From Aminobacter aganoensis (lineage in GTDB: Bacteria > Pseudomonadota > Alphaproteobacteria > Rhizobiales > Rhizobiaceae), in NCBI RefSeq assembly GCF_014206975.1, contig NZ_JACHOU010000024.1, positions 1-63,832 on the forward strand: 63,832 nt of DNA, read 5' to 3'. Numbering within the stretch: position 1 is the stretch's first letter; each line of letters starts with the position of its first letter. The notes beneath the pieces were generated by a model. The model was given only the letters and a program-made list of their open reading frames with translations. It did not search any database and was not told the DNA's origin. Shown here piece after piece: positions 15,515-24,272 of the stretch. Position numbers and translations under genes: made by a program.

Positions 15515-17380
15515 GTGAGCGGGCCTGCCCAGACATCGACCAAACCCGCAGTCATGGCACCCAGGTCGGCATCCCGGCTTGCGGCGCCGACGCGGGGCCA
15601 GCGCCTGCGCTATCGGATGAAGGTGGCGCTGCGCGAACCGACGACGACCATCGGAATCCTGGCCGCCGCGCTGTTTGCCTATCTCATCGTCGTGCCGATC
15701 ATCTCGATGCTGTCGGACGCGATGCGCGTCCAGTTCGGCGACGAGCGCCGCATCAAGCAGGATGTCGGCGAGCTGACCTGGTATTATCTCGATCGCGTCT
15801 TTCTCTCGCGCATCTCGCACGATTTGTTCTGGGAGCCACTGGTCAACACGCTGAGCGTGGCGGCGGGCGCCATCGTGCTGTCGATGTTGGTGGGCGGCAC
15901 GCTGGCCTGGCTGCTCAGCCGCACCGACATGTTCGGACGGCGCTGGTTCGCGACAGCCCTCATCGTGCCCTACATGCTGCCGGCCTGGACCTTCGCGCTG
16001 GCATGGACGACGCTGTTCAAGAACCGCACCGTCGGCGGCCAGCCCGGCTGGCTGGAGTCGCTTGGCTTTTCGCCGCCCGACTGGCTGTCCTATGGCCAGC
16101 TGCCGGTGACGATCATCCTGGCGCTGCATTACTCGCCCTTCGTCATCCTGCTGTTCGGCAACGCGCTGCGCCGCTTCGATTCCCAGCTCGAGGACTCGGC
16201 CCGCATCCTCGGTGCCGGCAGGCTGACAGTGGCGAGCAAGATCATCATGCCGCTGATGCGCCCGTCCCTGATGTCGGCGATGGTGCTGATCTTCGCCAAG
16301 TGCCTCGGCGAATTCGGCGTGCCCTACGTGCTCGGCCTGCCGGTCAATTTCGACGTGCTGGCGACATCGCTGTACCAGAACATCTCGTCGCGCCAGGTCG
16401 GCGTCGGTGCCGTGCTCGCAGGTGCGATCATGCTGATCGGCATCATCACCATCACCATCGACGCCCGGCTGATGCGCGAGGCGCGCCGCTTCGTCACCAT
16501 CGGCTCGAAGGGCTCGATGAACCGGTTGAGCCCGCTCGGCATCCTGAGAATGCCGGCAACCGGCTTCGCGGCGCTGATGTTCGTGCTCAGCGTCGGCCTG
16601 CCGATCGGCACGCTGTTCCTGTCGACGATCATGCGGGTGCCGGGCCAGTTCAATCTCGACAATTTCACGCTCGACTACTGGATAGGCACCAACCTTAACA
16701 CAGTAGCGCTCCAGACCGGCATCCTGTTGAGTCCAGACCTGTGGAATGCGGCGTGGAACAGCCTGCGCATCGTCGGCGTCGCCTCGATCACCTCCGGCAT
16801 TCTTGGGCTTCTGGTCGGTTATGTCGTGGCCCGCACGCCGGTGAGGCCGCTCGGCACCTTCCTGCGCCAGGTGACGTTCCTGCCTTATCTGGTGCCGGGC
16901 ATCGCCTTTGCCGCGGCCTATCTGTCGCTGTTCGCCGTGCCGCGCGGCCCGATCCCCGCGCTCTACGGCACGACGCTGATCCTGATGCTGGCGCTGATCG
17001 CCGACCAGATGCCCTATGCCTCGCGCGCCGGCATCGCCGCGATGACGCAACTCGGCAAGGACCCGGAGGAAGCGGCGCAGATCGCCGGCGCCGGCTGGTT
17101 CCGCCGCATGACCTCGATCGTCATCCCGATCCAGAAGGGGTCGCTGACGACGGGCATCCTGCTGCCCTTCATCTCGGGCATCAAGGGGCTCAGCCTGTTC
17201 GTCGTGCTGGCGGTGCCGTCGACCGACGTGCTGACCACCTATTCGCTCAGGCTGGTCGACTACCACTACACGCAGGCCGCCAATGCCGTCGTGCTCATCA
17301 TCGCGGGCCTCGCCTATTTCGGTGCGCTGCTCGGCCAGAAGCTGACCAAGACCAATCTCGCGCAAGGACTGGGGAACTGA
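15515..17380 (+). CDS. ABC transporter permease, fused double-permease of the iron(III)/AfuB type
   Basis: 621 residues with about 12 membrane helices. It contains two binding-protein-dependent permease domains in one chain, each with an EAA loop (first: LEDSARILGAGRLTVASKIIMP; second: PEEAAQIAGAGWFRRMTSIVIP). This single-chain layout is typical of FbpB/AfuB-type importers, which carry iron(III) or, in the AfuABC group, sugar phosphates. The start is GTG 15515 behind GGGAGGGGGG. The ATPase gene starts 1 bp after the stop. Preceded by two LacI-type operators and followed by two binding proteins and a set of phosphatases, it is more likely to carry a phosphorylated organic solute than iron. This is inference. 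Confidence 0.9.
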   Translation: MSGPAQTSTKPAVMAPRSASRLAAPTRGQRLRYRMKVALREPTTTIGILAAALFAYLIVVPIISMLSDAMRVQFGDERRIKQDVGELTWYYLDRVFLSRISHDLFWEPLVNTLSVAAGAIVLSMLVGGTLAWLLSRTDMFGRRWFATALIVPYMLPAWTFALAWTTLFKNRTVGGQPGWLESLGFSPPDWLSYGQLPVTIILALHYSPFVILLFGNALRRFDSQLEDSARILGAGRLTVASKIIMPLMRPSLMSAMVLIFAKCLGEFGVPYVLGLPVNFDVLATSLYQNISSRQVGVGAVLAGAIMLIGIITITIDARLMREARRFVTIGSKGSMNRLSPLGILRMPATGFAALMFVLSVGLPIGTLFLSTIMRVPGQFNLDNFTLDYWIGTNLNTVALQTGILLSPDLWNAAWNSLRIVGVASITSGILGLLVGYVVARTPVRPLGTFLRQVTFLPYLVPGIAFAAAYLSLFAVPRGPIPALYGTTLILMLALIADQMPYASRAGIAAMTQLGKDPEEAAQIAGAGWFRRMTSIVIPIQKGSLTTGILLPFISGIKGLSLFVVLAVPSTDVLTTYSLRLVDYHYTQAANAVVLIIAGLAYFGALLGQKLTKTNLAQGLGN

Positions 17381-17381
17381 C

Positions 17382-18512
17382 ATGCCGAAGATCAACCTGA
17401 GCGGCGTCGAGAAGAACTACGGCGGCAATTCCGCCAATGCGGTGGCCGACCTCGATCTCGAAATCGGCGATGGCGAGTTCATGTGCCTTTTGGGACCGTC
17501 CGGCTGTGGCAAGACGACGACCTTGCGCATGATCGCGGGGCTGGAGCACCTGACGGCGGGCGAGATCCGCGTCGGGCCCAAGGTGGTCGATTCCGTGGTC
17601 GAGGGCGTGTTCGTGCCGCCGGAACGGCGCGAGATGGGGCTGGTGTTCCAGAGCTACGCGCTGTGGCCGCATCTGACCATCGAGCGTAACACCGACTTCG
17701 GCCTGCGCCTGCGCAAGATGCCGAAGGCCGAGCGCGAGGCGCGCGTCGACCAGGTGATGAAGACGCTGGGCATCGAGAAGTACCGCGACCGCTATCCCTC
17801 GCAGCTGTCGGGCGGCCAGCAGCAGCGCGTGGCTTTGGCCCGCATGCTGGCGGTCAATCCGGAGGTGCTCCTGCTCGACGAGCCGCTGTCCAACCTCGAC
17901 GCTGCCCTTCGCCTGGAGATGCGGGCCGAGCTCAAGCGGCTGCATGCCGAGTTCAAGACGACGATCGTCTTCGTGACCCACGACCAGTGGGAGGCGATGA
18001 CGCTCGCCACCACCATCGCCGTGATGAGCGAGGGCCAGCTGCAGCAGGTCGGTACGCCCAACGACATCTATGACCGCCCGGCCAACCGCTTCGTGGCGCA
18101 GTTCGTCGGCAACCCGCCGATCAACATCGTCGAACTGGACGATGGCAATTCGGAGGTGTCGCGGCGGGTCAATGCCTATCTCGGCACGCGCTTTGCCGAG
18201 CTGCGCGACGCCGGTTCGATCGGCATCCGGCCGGAGGCGATCCGCCTCGCCGACGCCGAGCGCGGCGTTGCGGAAGGGGCGCTGTCGGGCAAGGCGGAGG
18301 TGACCGGCATCCTGCCCACGGGCGGCAGCTGGATCATCGAGCTGACCGCTGCCGGCGAAAAACTGTTCTTGACCACCCACCAGTCGCCCGAGGTCGAGGT
18401 CGGCGAGGCCGTGACCTGGTGGGTCAAGCCCAAGGCGCTGCATGTCTTCGACAAGGCCGGCCAACGCGTGGAGGCGGCCGACCGGGCGACGCGACCGGCC
18501 AAGTTGCATTGA
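17382..18512 (+). CDS. ABC transporter ATP-binding protein (iron(III)/sugar-phosphate importer type)
   Basis: 376 residues. Walker A GPSGCGKTTT, Q-loop VFQSYALWPH, signature LSGGQQQRVALARML, Walker B LLLDEPLSNLDA, and the switch His in VTHDQWEAM. The C-terminal third (about 240-370) is the TOBE-type regulatory domain seen in MalK/FbpC/PotA-like ATPases. In VTHDQWEAM, Trp replaces the more usual Glu after Gln. ATG 17382 directly follows the permease stop, so the two are translationally linked. It powers the importer formed with 15515-17380. Confidence 0.93.
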   Translation: MPKINLSGVEKNYGGNSANAVADLDLEIGDGEFMCLLGPSGCGKTTTLRMIAGLEHLTAGEIRVGPKVVDSVVEGVFVPPERREMGLVFQSYALWPHLTIERNTDFGLRLRKMPKAEREARVDQVMKTLGIEKYRDRYPSQLSGGQQQRVALARMLAVNPEVLLLDEPLSNLDAALRLEMRAELKRLHAEFKTTIVFVTHDQWEAMTLATTIAVMSEGQLQQVGTPNDIYDRPANRFVAQFVGNPPINIVELDDGNSEVSRRVNAYLGTRFAELRDAGSIGIRPEAIRLADAERGVAEGALSGKAEVTGILPTGGSWIIELTAAGEKLFLTTHQSPEVEVGEAVTWWVKPKALHVFDKAGQRVEAADRATRPAKLH

Positions 18513-18613
18513 GACGTTCGGTGGGCGGCGGAGGACCGTCCGCCGGGAATGAAGCAGGACTATCGGGAAACAAGACGGCCGGCATGGAGCCGGCCCGAAA
18601 GAGGGAGGAAGAG

Positions 18614-19741
18614 ATGAGCAGACATTTCGATGTGAAACGGCTCCTTGCTGCGACGGCGCTCGGCATTGCCGCCGGCCTGTTTGCCGGTGCAACGCAGGCC
18701 GAGGAGTTCGACCTCAACGCGCTGATCGAGGCGGCCAAGAAGGAGCCGCCGCTCAACGTCTATTCGAGCACCGGCAAGATCGTGAAACAGGCCGAGAATT
18801 TCACCAAGAAGTACGGCGTGCAGGCGACCGGCACCAAGGCCAATGCCGCGGCGCAGCTGGAAATGGTGATCCGCGAAGGCCAGGCCAAGAATGTGCAGGG
18901 CGACGTCATCCAGATCTCCGACGTGCCGGCCGGCGTGGCGCAGCTGGTGCCGCAGGGCTTCGTCGAGAGCTGGCTGCCGCCGGATCTCGCCGACAAGATT
19001 CCGGCGCAGTATCAGAACCCGCTGACCGTCTCCAACGAGGCCAACGTCTTTGCCTACAACACCCAGCTCAACGAAAGCTGCCCGGTGAAGAACATCTGGG
19101 AGCTGACGGAGGCCAAGTGGAAGGGCAAGCTCGCCATGCAGGACCCGCTCAACAAGGCGTCCTATGTCGACTGGTTCAACCAGATGGCGACCAATGCCGA
19201 CGACAAGGTGGCTGCGGCCTACAAGGACCATTTCGGCAAGGAGCTGGTGACCGACGAGGAGGGCGCGACCGCCGCCTGGGTCAAGGCGCTGGCCGCCAAC
19301 GGCCCGCTCCTGACCGATGCCGACGAAGGCGCGGCGCAGGCTGTCGGCGCACCCGACCAGAAGGAGCAGTTCATCGGCCTGATCAGCTCGGCCAAGTTCC
19401 GCAACAACCAGGATGTCGGTTCGAAGCTCGGCCTGTGCACCGGCCTGAAGCCGTTCGCCGGCTGGATGTATCCGAGCCTCGGCTTCATCGCCAAGGGCAC
19501 CGACAGCCCGAATGCGTCCAAGCTGTTCATCCACTACCTGATGACCGAGGAAGGCATCGCCCCGCAGGCGGCCGACGGCAAGATGTCGACGAACACCGAC
19601 GCCAAGCTGCCTGACGACGAGCCTTCGGGTATCGGCAAGGCGCTGGACCAGATCTTCCCCTACGACTCGGCGTCGGCCCAGGGCGACTGGGACGCGCGCC
19701 AGGATTGGCAGGACCTGTGGCGCATCAACTACAAGAAATAG
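18614..19741 (+). CDS. ABC importer substrate-binding protein, tandem copy 1
   Basis: 375 residues with a signal peptide (about 1-29, GLFAGATQAEE) and an iron-type periplasmic binding fold beginning FDLNALIEAAKKEPPLNVYSS. ATG 18614 follows GGGAGGAAGAG. It shares long collinear blocks with the next gene, such as EGQAKN, CPVKNIWELT, SAKFR and AWYWDARQDWQDLWR-like C-termini, so the two arose by duplication. I see no conserved double-Tyr iron site of FbpA. A hairpin follows its stop. The two copies may widen the substrate range of the one permease. Confidence 0.9.
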   Translation: MSRHFDVKRLLAATALGIAAGLFAGATQAEEFDLNALIEAAKKEPPLNVYSSTGKIVKQAENFTKKYGVQATGTKANAAAQLEMVIREGQAKNVQGDVIQISDVPAGVAQLVPQGFVESWLPPDLADKIPAQYQNPLTVSNEANVFAYNTQLNESCPVKNIWELTEAKWKGKLAMQDPLNKASYVDWFNQMATNADDKVAAAYKDHFGKELVTDEEGATAAWVKALAANGPLLTDADEGAAQAVGAPDQKEQFIGLISSAKFRNNQDVGSKLGLCTGLKPFAGWMYPSLGFIAKGTDSPNASKLFIHYLMTEEGIAPQAADGKMSTNTDAKLPDDEPSGIGKALDQIFPYDSASAQGDWDARQDWQDLWRINYKK

Positions 19742-19754
19742 TGCTTGCGATTGC

Positions 19755-19779
19755 CGCGCCCGGCGTTCGGCCGGGCGCG
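19755..19779 (+). promoter_or_regulatory. Intercistronic hairpin between the two binding-protein genes
   Basis: CGCGCCCGGC (19755-19764), loop GTTCG, GCCGGGCGCG (19770-19779), then TTTC. Such stems behind binding-protein genes often protect the upstream mRNA and partly terminate, raising binding-protein output over downstream genes. Confidence 0.6.
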
Positions 19780-19807
19780 TTTCAGCCGGATTTTTCGGGA
19801 GGAAACA

Positions 19808-20950
19808 ATGAAGCCGGCATTTGGAACGAGCAGGAAAATTGCACTCGCGACGACCGCGCTGGCGGGCATGATGGCGGCAGCGGTGCTGGCGTCGGCCCCG
19901 GCGCGGGCCGAGGCCTTCGACCTCAACGCGCTGGTCGAGGCGGCGAAAAAGGAAGCGCCGATCAACATCTACGACAGCACCGGCAAGATCGTCGAAATGG
20001 CCGAGAACTTCTCGGCCAAGTACGGCGTGAAGGCGACCGGCATCAAGGTGTCGGCGAGCGCGCAGCTCGAGATGATCGTGCGCGAGGGCCAGGCCAAGAA
20101 CGTCAAGGGCGACGTGGTGCTGATCACCGATGCGCCGGCCGGGCTGGCACAGCTCCTGCCGCAGAAGTTCGTAGAAAGCTACCTGCCGCCGGACATGGCC
20201 GACAAGATCCCGGCCAAGTTCCAGAACCCGCTGGCGATTACCACCAATGCCAGCGTCTGGGCCTACAATACGGAAGTCCATGACGCTTGCCCGGTGAAGA
20301 ACATCTGGGAGCTCACCGATCCCAAGTGGAAAGGCAAGGTCGCCTTCTACGACCCGCTGTCCAAGGGCACCTATCCCGACTGGTTCAACCAGACCGCGAC
20401 GCATGACGACGACAAGATGAAGGCGGCCTACAAGGCACATTTCGGCAAGGACATCGAGGTCGGCGAAGACAGCGCCACGGCTGCCTGGGTGAAGGCGTTT
20501 GCGGGCAATGCACCACTGCTTTCCGATTCGGACGATGCCATATCGGAAAGCGTGGGTGCGCCGGGCCAGAAGGAGCCGTTCTTCGGATTGATGAGTTCGG
20601 CCAAGTTCCGCGACAACGCCGACAAGGGCTTCAAGCTCGGTCTGTGCGAAGGCCTCGATCCGTGGCCGGGCTGGACCTATGTCAAGCTCGGGCTGATCGC
20701 CACCGGCACCAAGAGCCCGAACGCCGCCAAGCTGTTCATCCACTATATCCTGACCGAAGAAGGCATCGCGCCGCAGGTAAAGGACGGCAAGCTGCCGACC
20801 AATCCCGATATCGGGCTGCCGGCAGACGAGCCTTCGGGCATCGGCAAGGTGCTGGACAAGCTGCAGCAATACGACGCCTCGACGGCGCTCGAAGACTGGG
20901 ATGCGCGCCAGGATTGGCAGGACCTCTGGCGCGTCGCCTACAAGAAATAG
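19808..20950 (+). CDS. ABC importer substrate-binding protein, tandem copy 2
   Basis: 380 residues, signal peptide about 1-37 (VLASAPARAEA), then FDLNALVEAAKKEAPINIYDS. It is a full-length paralogue of the preceding protein. The C-terminal ends are nearly the same (DWDARQDWQDLWR followed by a short YKK tail), while segments in the middle differ (for example PLSKGTYPDWFNQTATHDDD against NKASYVDWFNQMATNADD). ATG 19808 follows GGGAGGAAAC. A strong terminator after the stop separates the transporter genes from the enzyme genes, although read-through is possible. Confidence 0.9.
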   Translation: MKPAFGTSRKIALATTALAGMMAAAVLASAPARAEAFDLNALVEAAKKEAPINIYDSTGKIVEMAENFSAKYGVKATGIKVSASAQLEMIVREGQAKNVKGDVVLITDAPAGLAQLLPQKFVESYLPPDMADKIPAKFQNPLAITTNASVWAYNTEVHDACPVKNIWELTDPKWKGKVAFYDPLSKGTYPDWFNQTATHDDDKMKAAYKAHFGKDIEVGEDSATAAWVKAFAGNAPLLSDSDDAISESVGAPGQKEPFFGLMSSAKFRDNADKGFKLGLCEGLDPWPGWTYVKLGLIATGTKSPNAAKLFIHYILTEEGIAPQVKDGKLPTNPDIGLPADEPSGIGKVLDKLQQYDASTALEDWDARQDWQDLWRVAYKK

Positions 20951-20965
20951 TTTCCCGGTGGGCTA

Positions 20966-21006
20966 GGGACGGGGCCCGTCTCCTTCGGCTCCGTCCCGCT
21001 TTTTTC
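20966..21006 (+). terminator. Terminator-like hairpin after the binding-protein pair
   Basis: GGGACGG (20966-20972) pairs with CCGTCCC (20991-20997), followed by GCTTTTTTCC. It lies only about 40 bp before the HAD gene and probably allows partial read-through. Confidence 0.65.
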
Positions 21007-21032
21007 CACTGGCTCGATCTGGAGATCATGGC

Positions 21033-21833
21033 ATGACCGAACCCTCGGCGAGAACCCTCGCGGCGCCAAAGGCGCTGTTGCTCGACTTTGGCGGCGTGAT
21101 CGTTTCGACGGCGCATGTGCCGGGGTGGCGCGAACGGCTGGCCTCGCATGTGCACGGGCTGCTCGGCAAGGCTGGGGTATCAGGGCTTTCGGCCGAGCAG
21201 ATCGCCGCCGACATCAAGGCGGGCGGCATTGCCGATTCGCATTGGAAGGATGCGATGTCGCGGCCGTTTGCGCCGCGCGAACTGAAGCACGAGGAATTCT
21301 GGGGCGATTTCGTTGCCGGCGACTGGCCAAAACAGGCACGCGACGTGGTGGTGGCCGAGGCCTACGACCTGTGCCGCAAGATGGGCAGCTGGAAGAGCGA
21401 GCGCGTGTTGCGCACCGGCATGCTCGACCTGCTCGATGCAGCGGATGCAGCCGGCGTGCCGGTCGGCATCGTCAGCAACGCGCTGTGCGGCCAGGTGCAT
21501 GTCGATTTCCTCGACGCCCATGGGTTGACCGGGCGGTTCGCCACGGTCGTCCACAGCGACGAGGCGAAGGTGCGCAAGCCGAACCCGGAGATGATCTGGC
21601 TGGCGACGCGTGAGCTGGGCATAGAGGCTGGCGAGGCCTGGTATGTCGGCGACAATTTCGACCGTGACGTGCTGTGCGGCAAACGCGCCGGGGTCGGCGG
21701 CAACATCCTGATGGAGGACAAGGGCACCTATGACCTGCCCTACGAGTTGAAGCTCAAGCCCGATGCCGTCGTTGCCGATCCAGTCGGGCTGCTGGCGCTG
21801 TTCGCCAAGACGACGCGGGGGATCGCGGCATGA
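21033..21833 (+). CDS. HAD-superfamily hydrolase (subfamily IA)
   Basis: 266 residues. Motif I LLLDFGGVIVS with the nucleophilic Asp, a helical cap (about 30-120), motif II IVSNA, Lys motif RKPNPEM, and motif IV YVGDNFDRDVLCG. All four HAD motifs are present, so a phosphatase or related phosphotransfer activity is expected. Substrate unknown. Its stop overlaps the start of the next gene (ATGA). Set in a LacI-regulated importer locus with several other phosphatases, it may act on the imported phosphoester or on a downstream intermediate. Confidence 0.85.
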   Translation: MTEPSARTLAAPKALLLDFGGVIVSTAHVPGWRERLASHVHGLLGKAGVSGLSAEQIAADIKAGGIADSHWKDAMSRPFAPRELKHEEFWGDFVAGDWPKQARDVVVAEAYDLCRKMGSWKSERVLRTGMLDLLDAADAAGVPVGIVSNALCGQVHVDFLDAHGLTGRFATVVHSDEAKVRKPNPEMIWLATRELGIEAGEAWYVGDNFDRDVLCGKRAGVGGNILMEDKGTYDLPYELKLKPDAVVADPVGLLALFAKTTRGIAA

Positions 21834-22597
21834 CCGGCATCGAGGAATCCCGGCACCTGCGAGCGATTGCCGAGAGGGCGTCGCGGTTGATGCGCGAGCC
21901 GCTCCTGGCGGCGTTCCGCTCCAGCATGGCTGTCGACTACAAGGTCGACCTGCACGACGTGGTGACGAAACACGACAAGGAGGCGGAGGTGGCGATCCGC
22001 GCCTTCATCCTGGGCGAGGTGCCCGACTCCGTCGTGGTCGGCGAGGAGGCCGGCGAGATCGTCGCCGGCGCGGTCTACGACCCTGTTGCCGGCATGCTGT
22101 TTTCGGCCGACCTGACCGGTGCCTGGCTGAACGGCGCGCCCCTGCGTTCGCGCGCCATAGCCGACGAGCGGCATGCGACGCTGATCACTGGCTATCCGGT
22201 GGCGCGCGACCTCAGGCTGGACGGGCGCGAGCGGGCGCTGGAGAATTTCGGCGTGCTGGCCGAGACATTCTCGACCCTGCGGCGGCCGGGCAGCGGGGCG
22301 CTCAGCCTCTGCCACGTCGCTGCCGGCTGGGTCGATGCCTCCGCCGGGTTCGGCTCCAACCCGTGGGACGTGGCGGCGGCGGTGCTCATCCTCAAGCAGG
22401 CCGGCGGCAGCTATCACCCGCTGAGCCTAGGCAAGGTCGATGCCGGCACGCCTGACTTCATGTGTCCAGGCTATGTCGCGCTGGGCGAGGGCGCCGACTA
22501 TCCGACACTGATGCGCGTGGCTCGCGAAATTTCCGACAGCCGCGATGCAGCGATGGTCGGCGGGCCGAAGCTTTCGGTTGCTGGAGGCGCGGCATGA
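21830..22597 (+). CDS. Inositol-monophosphatase-family protein lacking the central metal motif
   Basis: 255 residues of the IMPase/FIG superfamily. The N-terminal helices and metal Glu pair (VVGEEAG, residues 69-75) are present, as are the C-terminal GSNPWDVAAAVLILKQAGG and the strand GAVYDP. The segment that should lie between GEE and the YDP strand, containing WxxDPIDGT, is missing. The intact paralogue 22730-23566 has 51 residues from GEE to the NP of that strand; this protein has 15. This looks like an in-frame deletion of about 36 codons, which removes two metal-binding Asp residues. It is probably inactive as a phosphatase unless it serves as a partner of the intact copy. It overlaps the HAD gene by ATGA. 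Confidence 0.8.
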   Translation: MTGIEESRHLRAIAERASRLMREPLLAAFRSSMAVDYKVDLHDVVTKHDKEAEVAIRAFILGEVPDSVVVGEEAGEIVAGAVYDPVAGMLFSADLTGAWLNGAPLRSRAIADERHATLITGYPVARDLRLDGRERALENFGVLAETFSTLRRPGSGALSLCHVAAGWVDASAGFGSNPWDVAAAVLILKQAGGSYHPLSLGKVDAGTPDFMCPGYVALGEGADYPTLMRVAREISDSRDAAMVGGPKLSVAGGAA

Positions 22598-22693
22598 TCA
22601 TGCCCGGCACGGCTGTGCATCAGCGCATTCGGTGCGGCGCCATCACCTTCCGTGCAACGGAAAAACATTATTCGTCTTATAACGTTGACCAAT

Positions 22694-22709
22694 TTGCACA
22701 CGTGTGCAA
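22694..22709. promoter_or_regulatory. Putative LacI-family operator before the second phosphatase unit
   Basis: TTGCACACGTGTGCAA, a perfect palindrome of the shared TTGCAC-N4-GTGCAA pattern, 20 bp upstream of the ATG at 22730. It marks a second, internal promoter controlling the genes 22730-26000. Confidence 0.75.
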
Positions 22710-22729
22710 CTTGACCTCGAAAGCCACAC

Positions 22730-23566
22730 ATGAGCATTGACATGACCGTTCACGCAGTCGCCCCGCAGCTGAATGCCGACGCCGAGCTGGACCGGCGTAC
22801 CGCCTTCTGCCGCGAGATCGCCATGTCCGCCGGTGCCGTGGCGCTCGACGGCTTCAGGAACAGGACGCCGGGCTTTGGCATGAAGGGCCCGCAGGATTTC
22901 CTGACCGAGACCGATGCCGCGGTGGAGCGTCATCTCAAGGCGCGCATCGCCGAGGCGTTCCCCGACGATGGCTTTCTTGGCGAAGAAACCGGTGGCGCGA
23001 TCAAGTCGGACGTATGGGTAGTGGACCCGATCGACGGCACGGCAAATTTTGCGCGCGACATCCCGCATTTCTGCATCTCCATCGCCTTTGTCAGCAAAGG
23101 CGAGATCGAAATCGGCGCGATCTACAATCCGGCGCTCGACGAGCTCTACGTCGCCAGGCGAGGCGAGGGGGCGACCCGTGACGGCAAACCGATCTCGGTG
23201 TCCAAGACCAGCGATTTCGATGCCGCCTGCGTCGAGTTCGGGTGGTCGAACCGCAAGACCAACACGCGTTACCTCGAAGTGCTGTCCAACATCCTCGAGC
23301 GTGGCGCCAATGTACGCCGCGGCGCCTCCGGTGCGCTCGGCCTCGCCTATGTCGCCGACGGCCGTTCCGATGCCTACGCGGAATTGCACATGCATGCCTG
23401 GGATTGCCTGGCCGGGCTTTTGCTGGTCAAGGAGGCCGGCGGTGTGGTCGCACCGTTTCTTTCGCTCGACGGCCTGACCAAGGGCGGGGCGGTTCTGGCG
23501 GCGGCACCCGGCGTGGCGCAGGGCATCAGTGAAGCAACGGGCATCAGCCTCGAAGGCGCGCGCTGA
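22730..23566 (+). CDS. Inositol-monophosphatase-family phosphatase (intact)
   Basis: 278 residues with the complete IMPase set: FLTETDAAVE, FLGEETG, the metal-binding VWVVDPIDGTANF, strand GAIYNP, and the C-terminal HAWDCLAGLLLVKEAGG. It should be a Mg-dependent, Li-sensitive phosphatase for inositol phosphate, a sugar phosphate or a related polyol phosphate. ATG 22730 is taken; ATG 22742 is possible and has a GAG upstream. It is preceded at 20 bp by a LacI-type operator and followed by a dual-specificity-type phosphatase, so it starts the second transcription unit of the locus. Confidence 0.88.
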   Translation: MSIDMTVHAVAPQLNADAELDRRTAFCREIAMSAGAVALDGFRNRTPGFGMKGPQDFLTETDAAVERHLKARIAEAFPDDGFLGEETGGAIKSDVWVVDPIDGTANFARDIPHFCISIAFVSKGEIEIGAIYNPALDELYVARRGEGATRDGKPISVSKTSDFDAACVEFGWSNRKTNTRYLEVLSNILERGANVRRGASGALGLAYVADGRSDAYAELHMHAWDCLAGLLLVKEAGGVVAPFLSLDGLTKGGAVLAAAPGVAQGISEATGISLEGAR

Positions 23567-23604
23567 CGGCGGCCGGACAACGACGAACGGAAGGCCAAAC
23601 ATCC

Positions 23605-24243
23605 ATGGACATGACCAGCCCGCGCCATGAGCGGCCTGCACTCAGCCTGATCGAACGCGACATCGCCGGCTACGGCGTCGACATCTATGTCGGCGGCATG
23701 GATGGCGCGGGCGATCTCGAATTGCTGCGCGACAAGAACATCACCACCGTGGTGAACTGCGCCGTCAATCTCGACTTCAACTATGCGACCGAGCCATTCG
23801 GCGAAGGCGAGGCGGCAGACGCGATCTACGGTGTCGGTGCGGTGCGCTATTACAAGCTCGGGCTGATAGACGGACACGGCAACCCCGAGACCATGATGCT
23901 GTCGGGTTTCTACCTGCTGCGCGGCGCCTTCAGCCAGGTGCTGCCGGAGAAGGCGACCTATCGACGGCGCGAGAAGGGCAATGTGCTGGTCAATTGCCGC
24001 GGCGGCCGCAGCCGCTCGGTGTCGCTGGTCGCGCTGTTCCTGCATGTCGAGATGCCGGAGAAATTCCCGACGCTGGACGCCGCGCTCGACCATGTGCGGA
24101 CCCAGCGCGAGTTGCGCCGCGACGAATGGCACGAGGCACCCAAGCCGATGCTGGTCGAGGCCGCCCGCAAGGCGGCGCAGTGGATCGCCATGATCGACAG
24201 GGGATTGCCGGCGCCGGTCACGGCGCTGGCCGACAACGACTGA
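23605..24243 (+). CDS. Dual-specificity-type protein or phosphoester phosphatase
   Basis: 212 residues with a Cys-phosphatase fold. An N-terminal IYVGGMDGAGDLELLRDKNITTVVNCA strand-helix-strand resembles DSP folds. The P-loop is VLVNCRGGRSRSVSLVALFL, where Asn takes the place of the usual His before the Cys and the Cys-x5-Arg-Ser core is intact. A general acid may lie in LGLIDGHGNPE. Bacterial members act on phosphotyrosine, phosphoinositides or other phosphoesters. It sits between the intact IMPase (38 bp) and the metallophosphoesterase (29 bp) on one transcript. A phosphoinositol- or sugar-phosphate-directed activity fits the context but is inference. Confidence 0.78.
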   Translation: MDMTSPRHERPALSLIERDIAGYGVDIYVGGMDGAGDLELLRDKNITTVVNCAVNLDFNYATEPFGEGEAADAIYGVGAVRYYKLGLIDGHGNPETMMLSGFYLLRGAFSQVLPEKATYRRREKGNVLVNCRGGRSRSVSLVALFLHVEMPEKFPTLDAALDHVRTQRELRRDEWHEAPKPMLVEAARKAAQWIAMIDRGLPAPVTALADND

Positions 24244-24272
24244 CGGCGAGGCCGCCCAGCTGTGAGAATGAA

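Noticed and set aside
15209-17395. A 728-codon minus-strand open frame opposite the LacI-locus permease
   Set aside because: Composition is His/Arg/Gln-rich with no domains, while the plus strand encodes a clear ABC permease.
15515-20950. Annotation of the LacI-locus transporter as a simple iron(III) importer
   Set aside because: The protein family alone would allow it, but there is no visible double-Tyr iron site in the binding proteins, the regulator is LacI-type and the partners are phosphatases.
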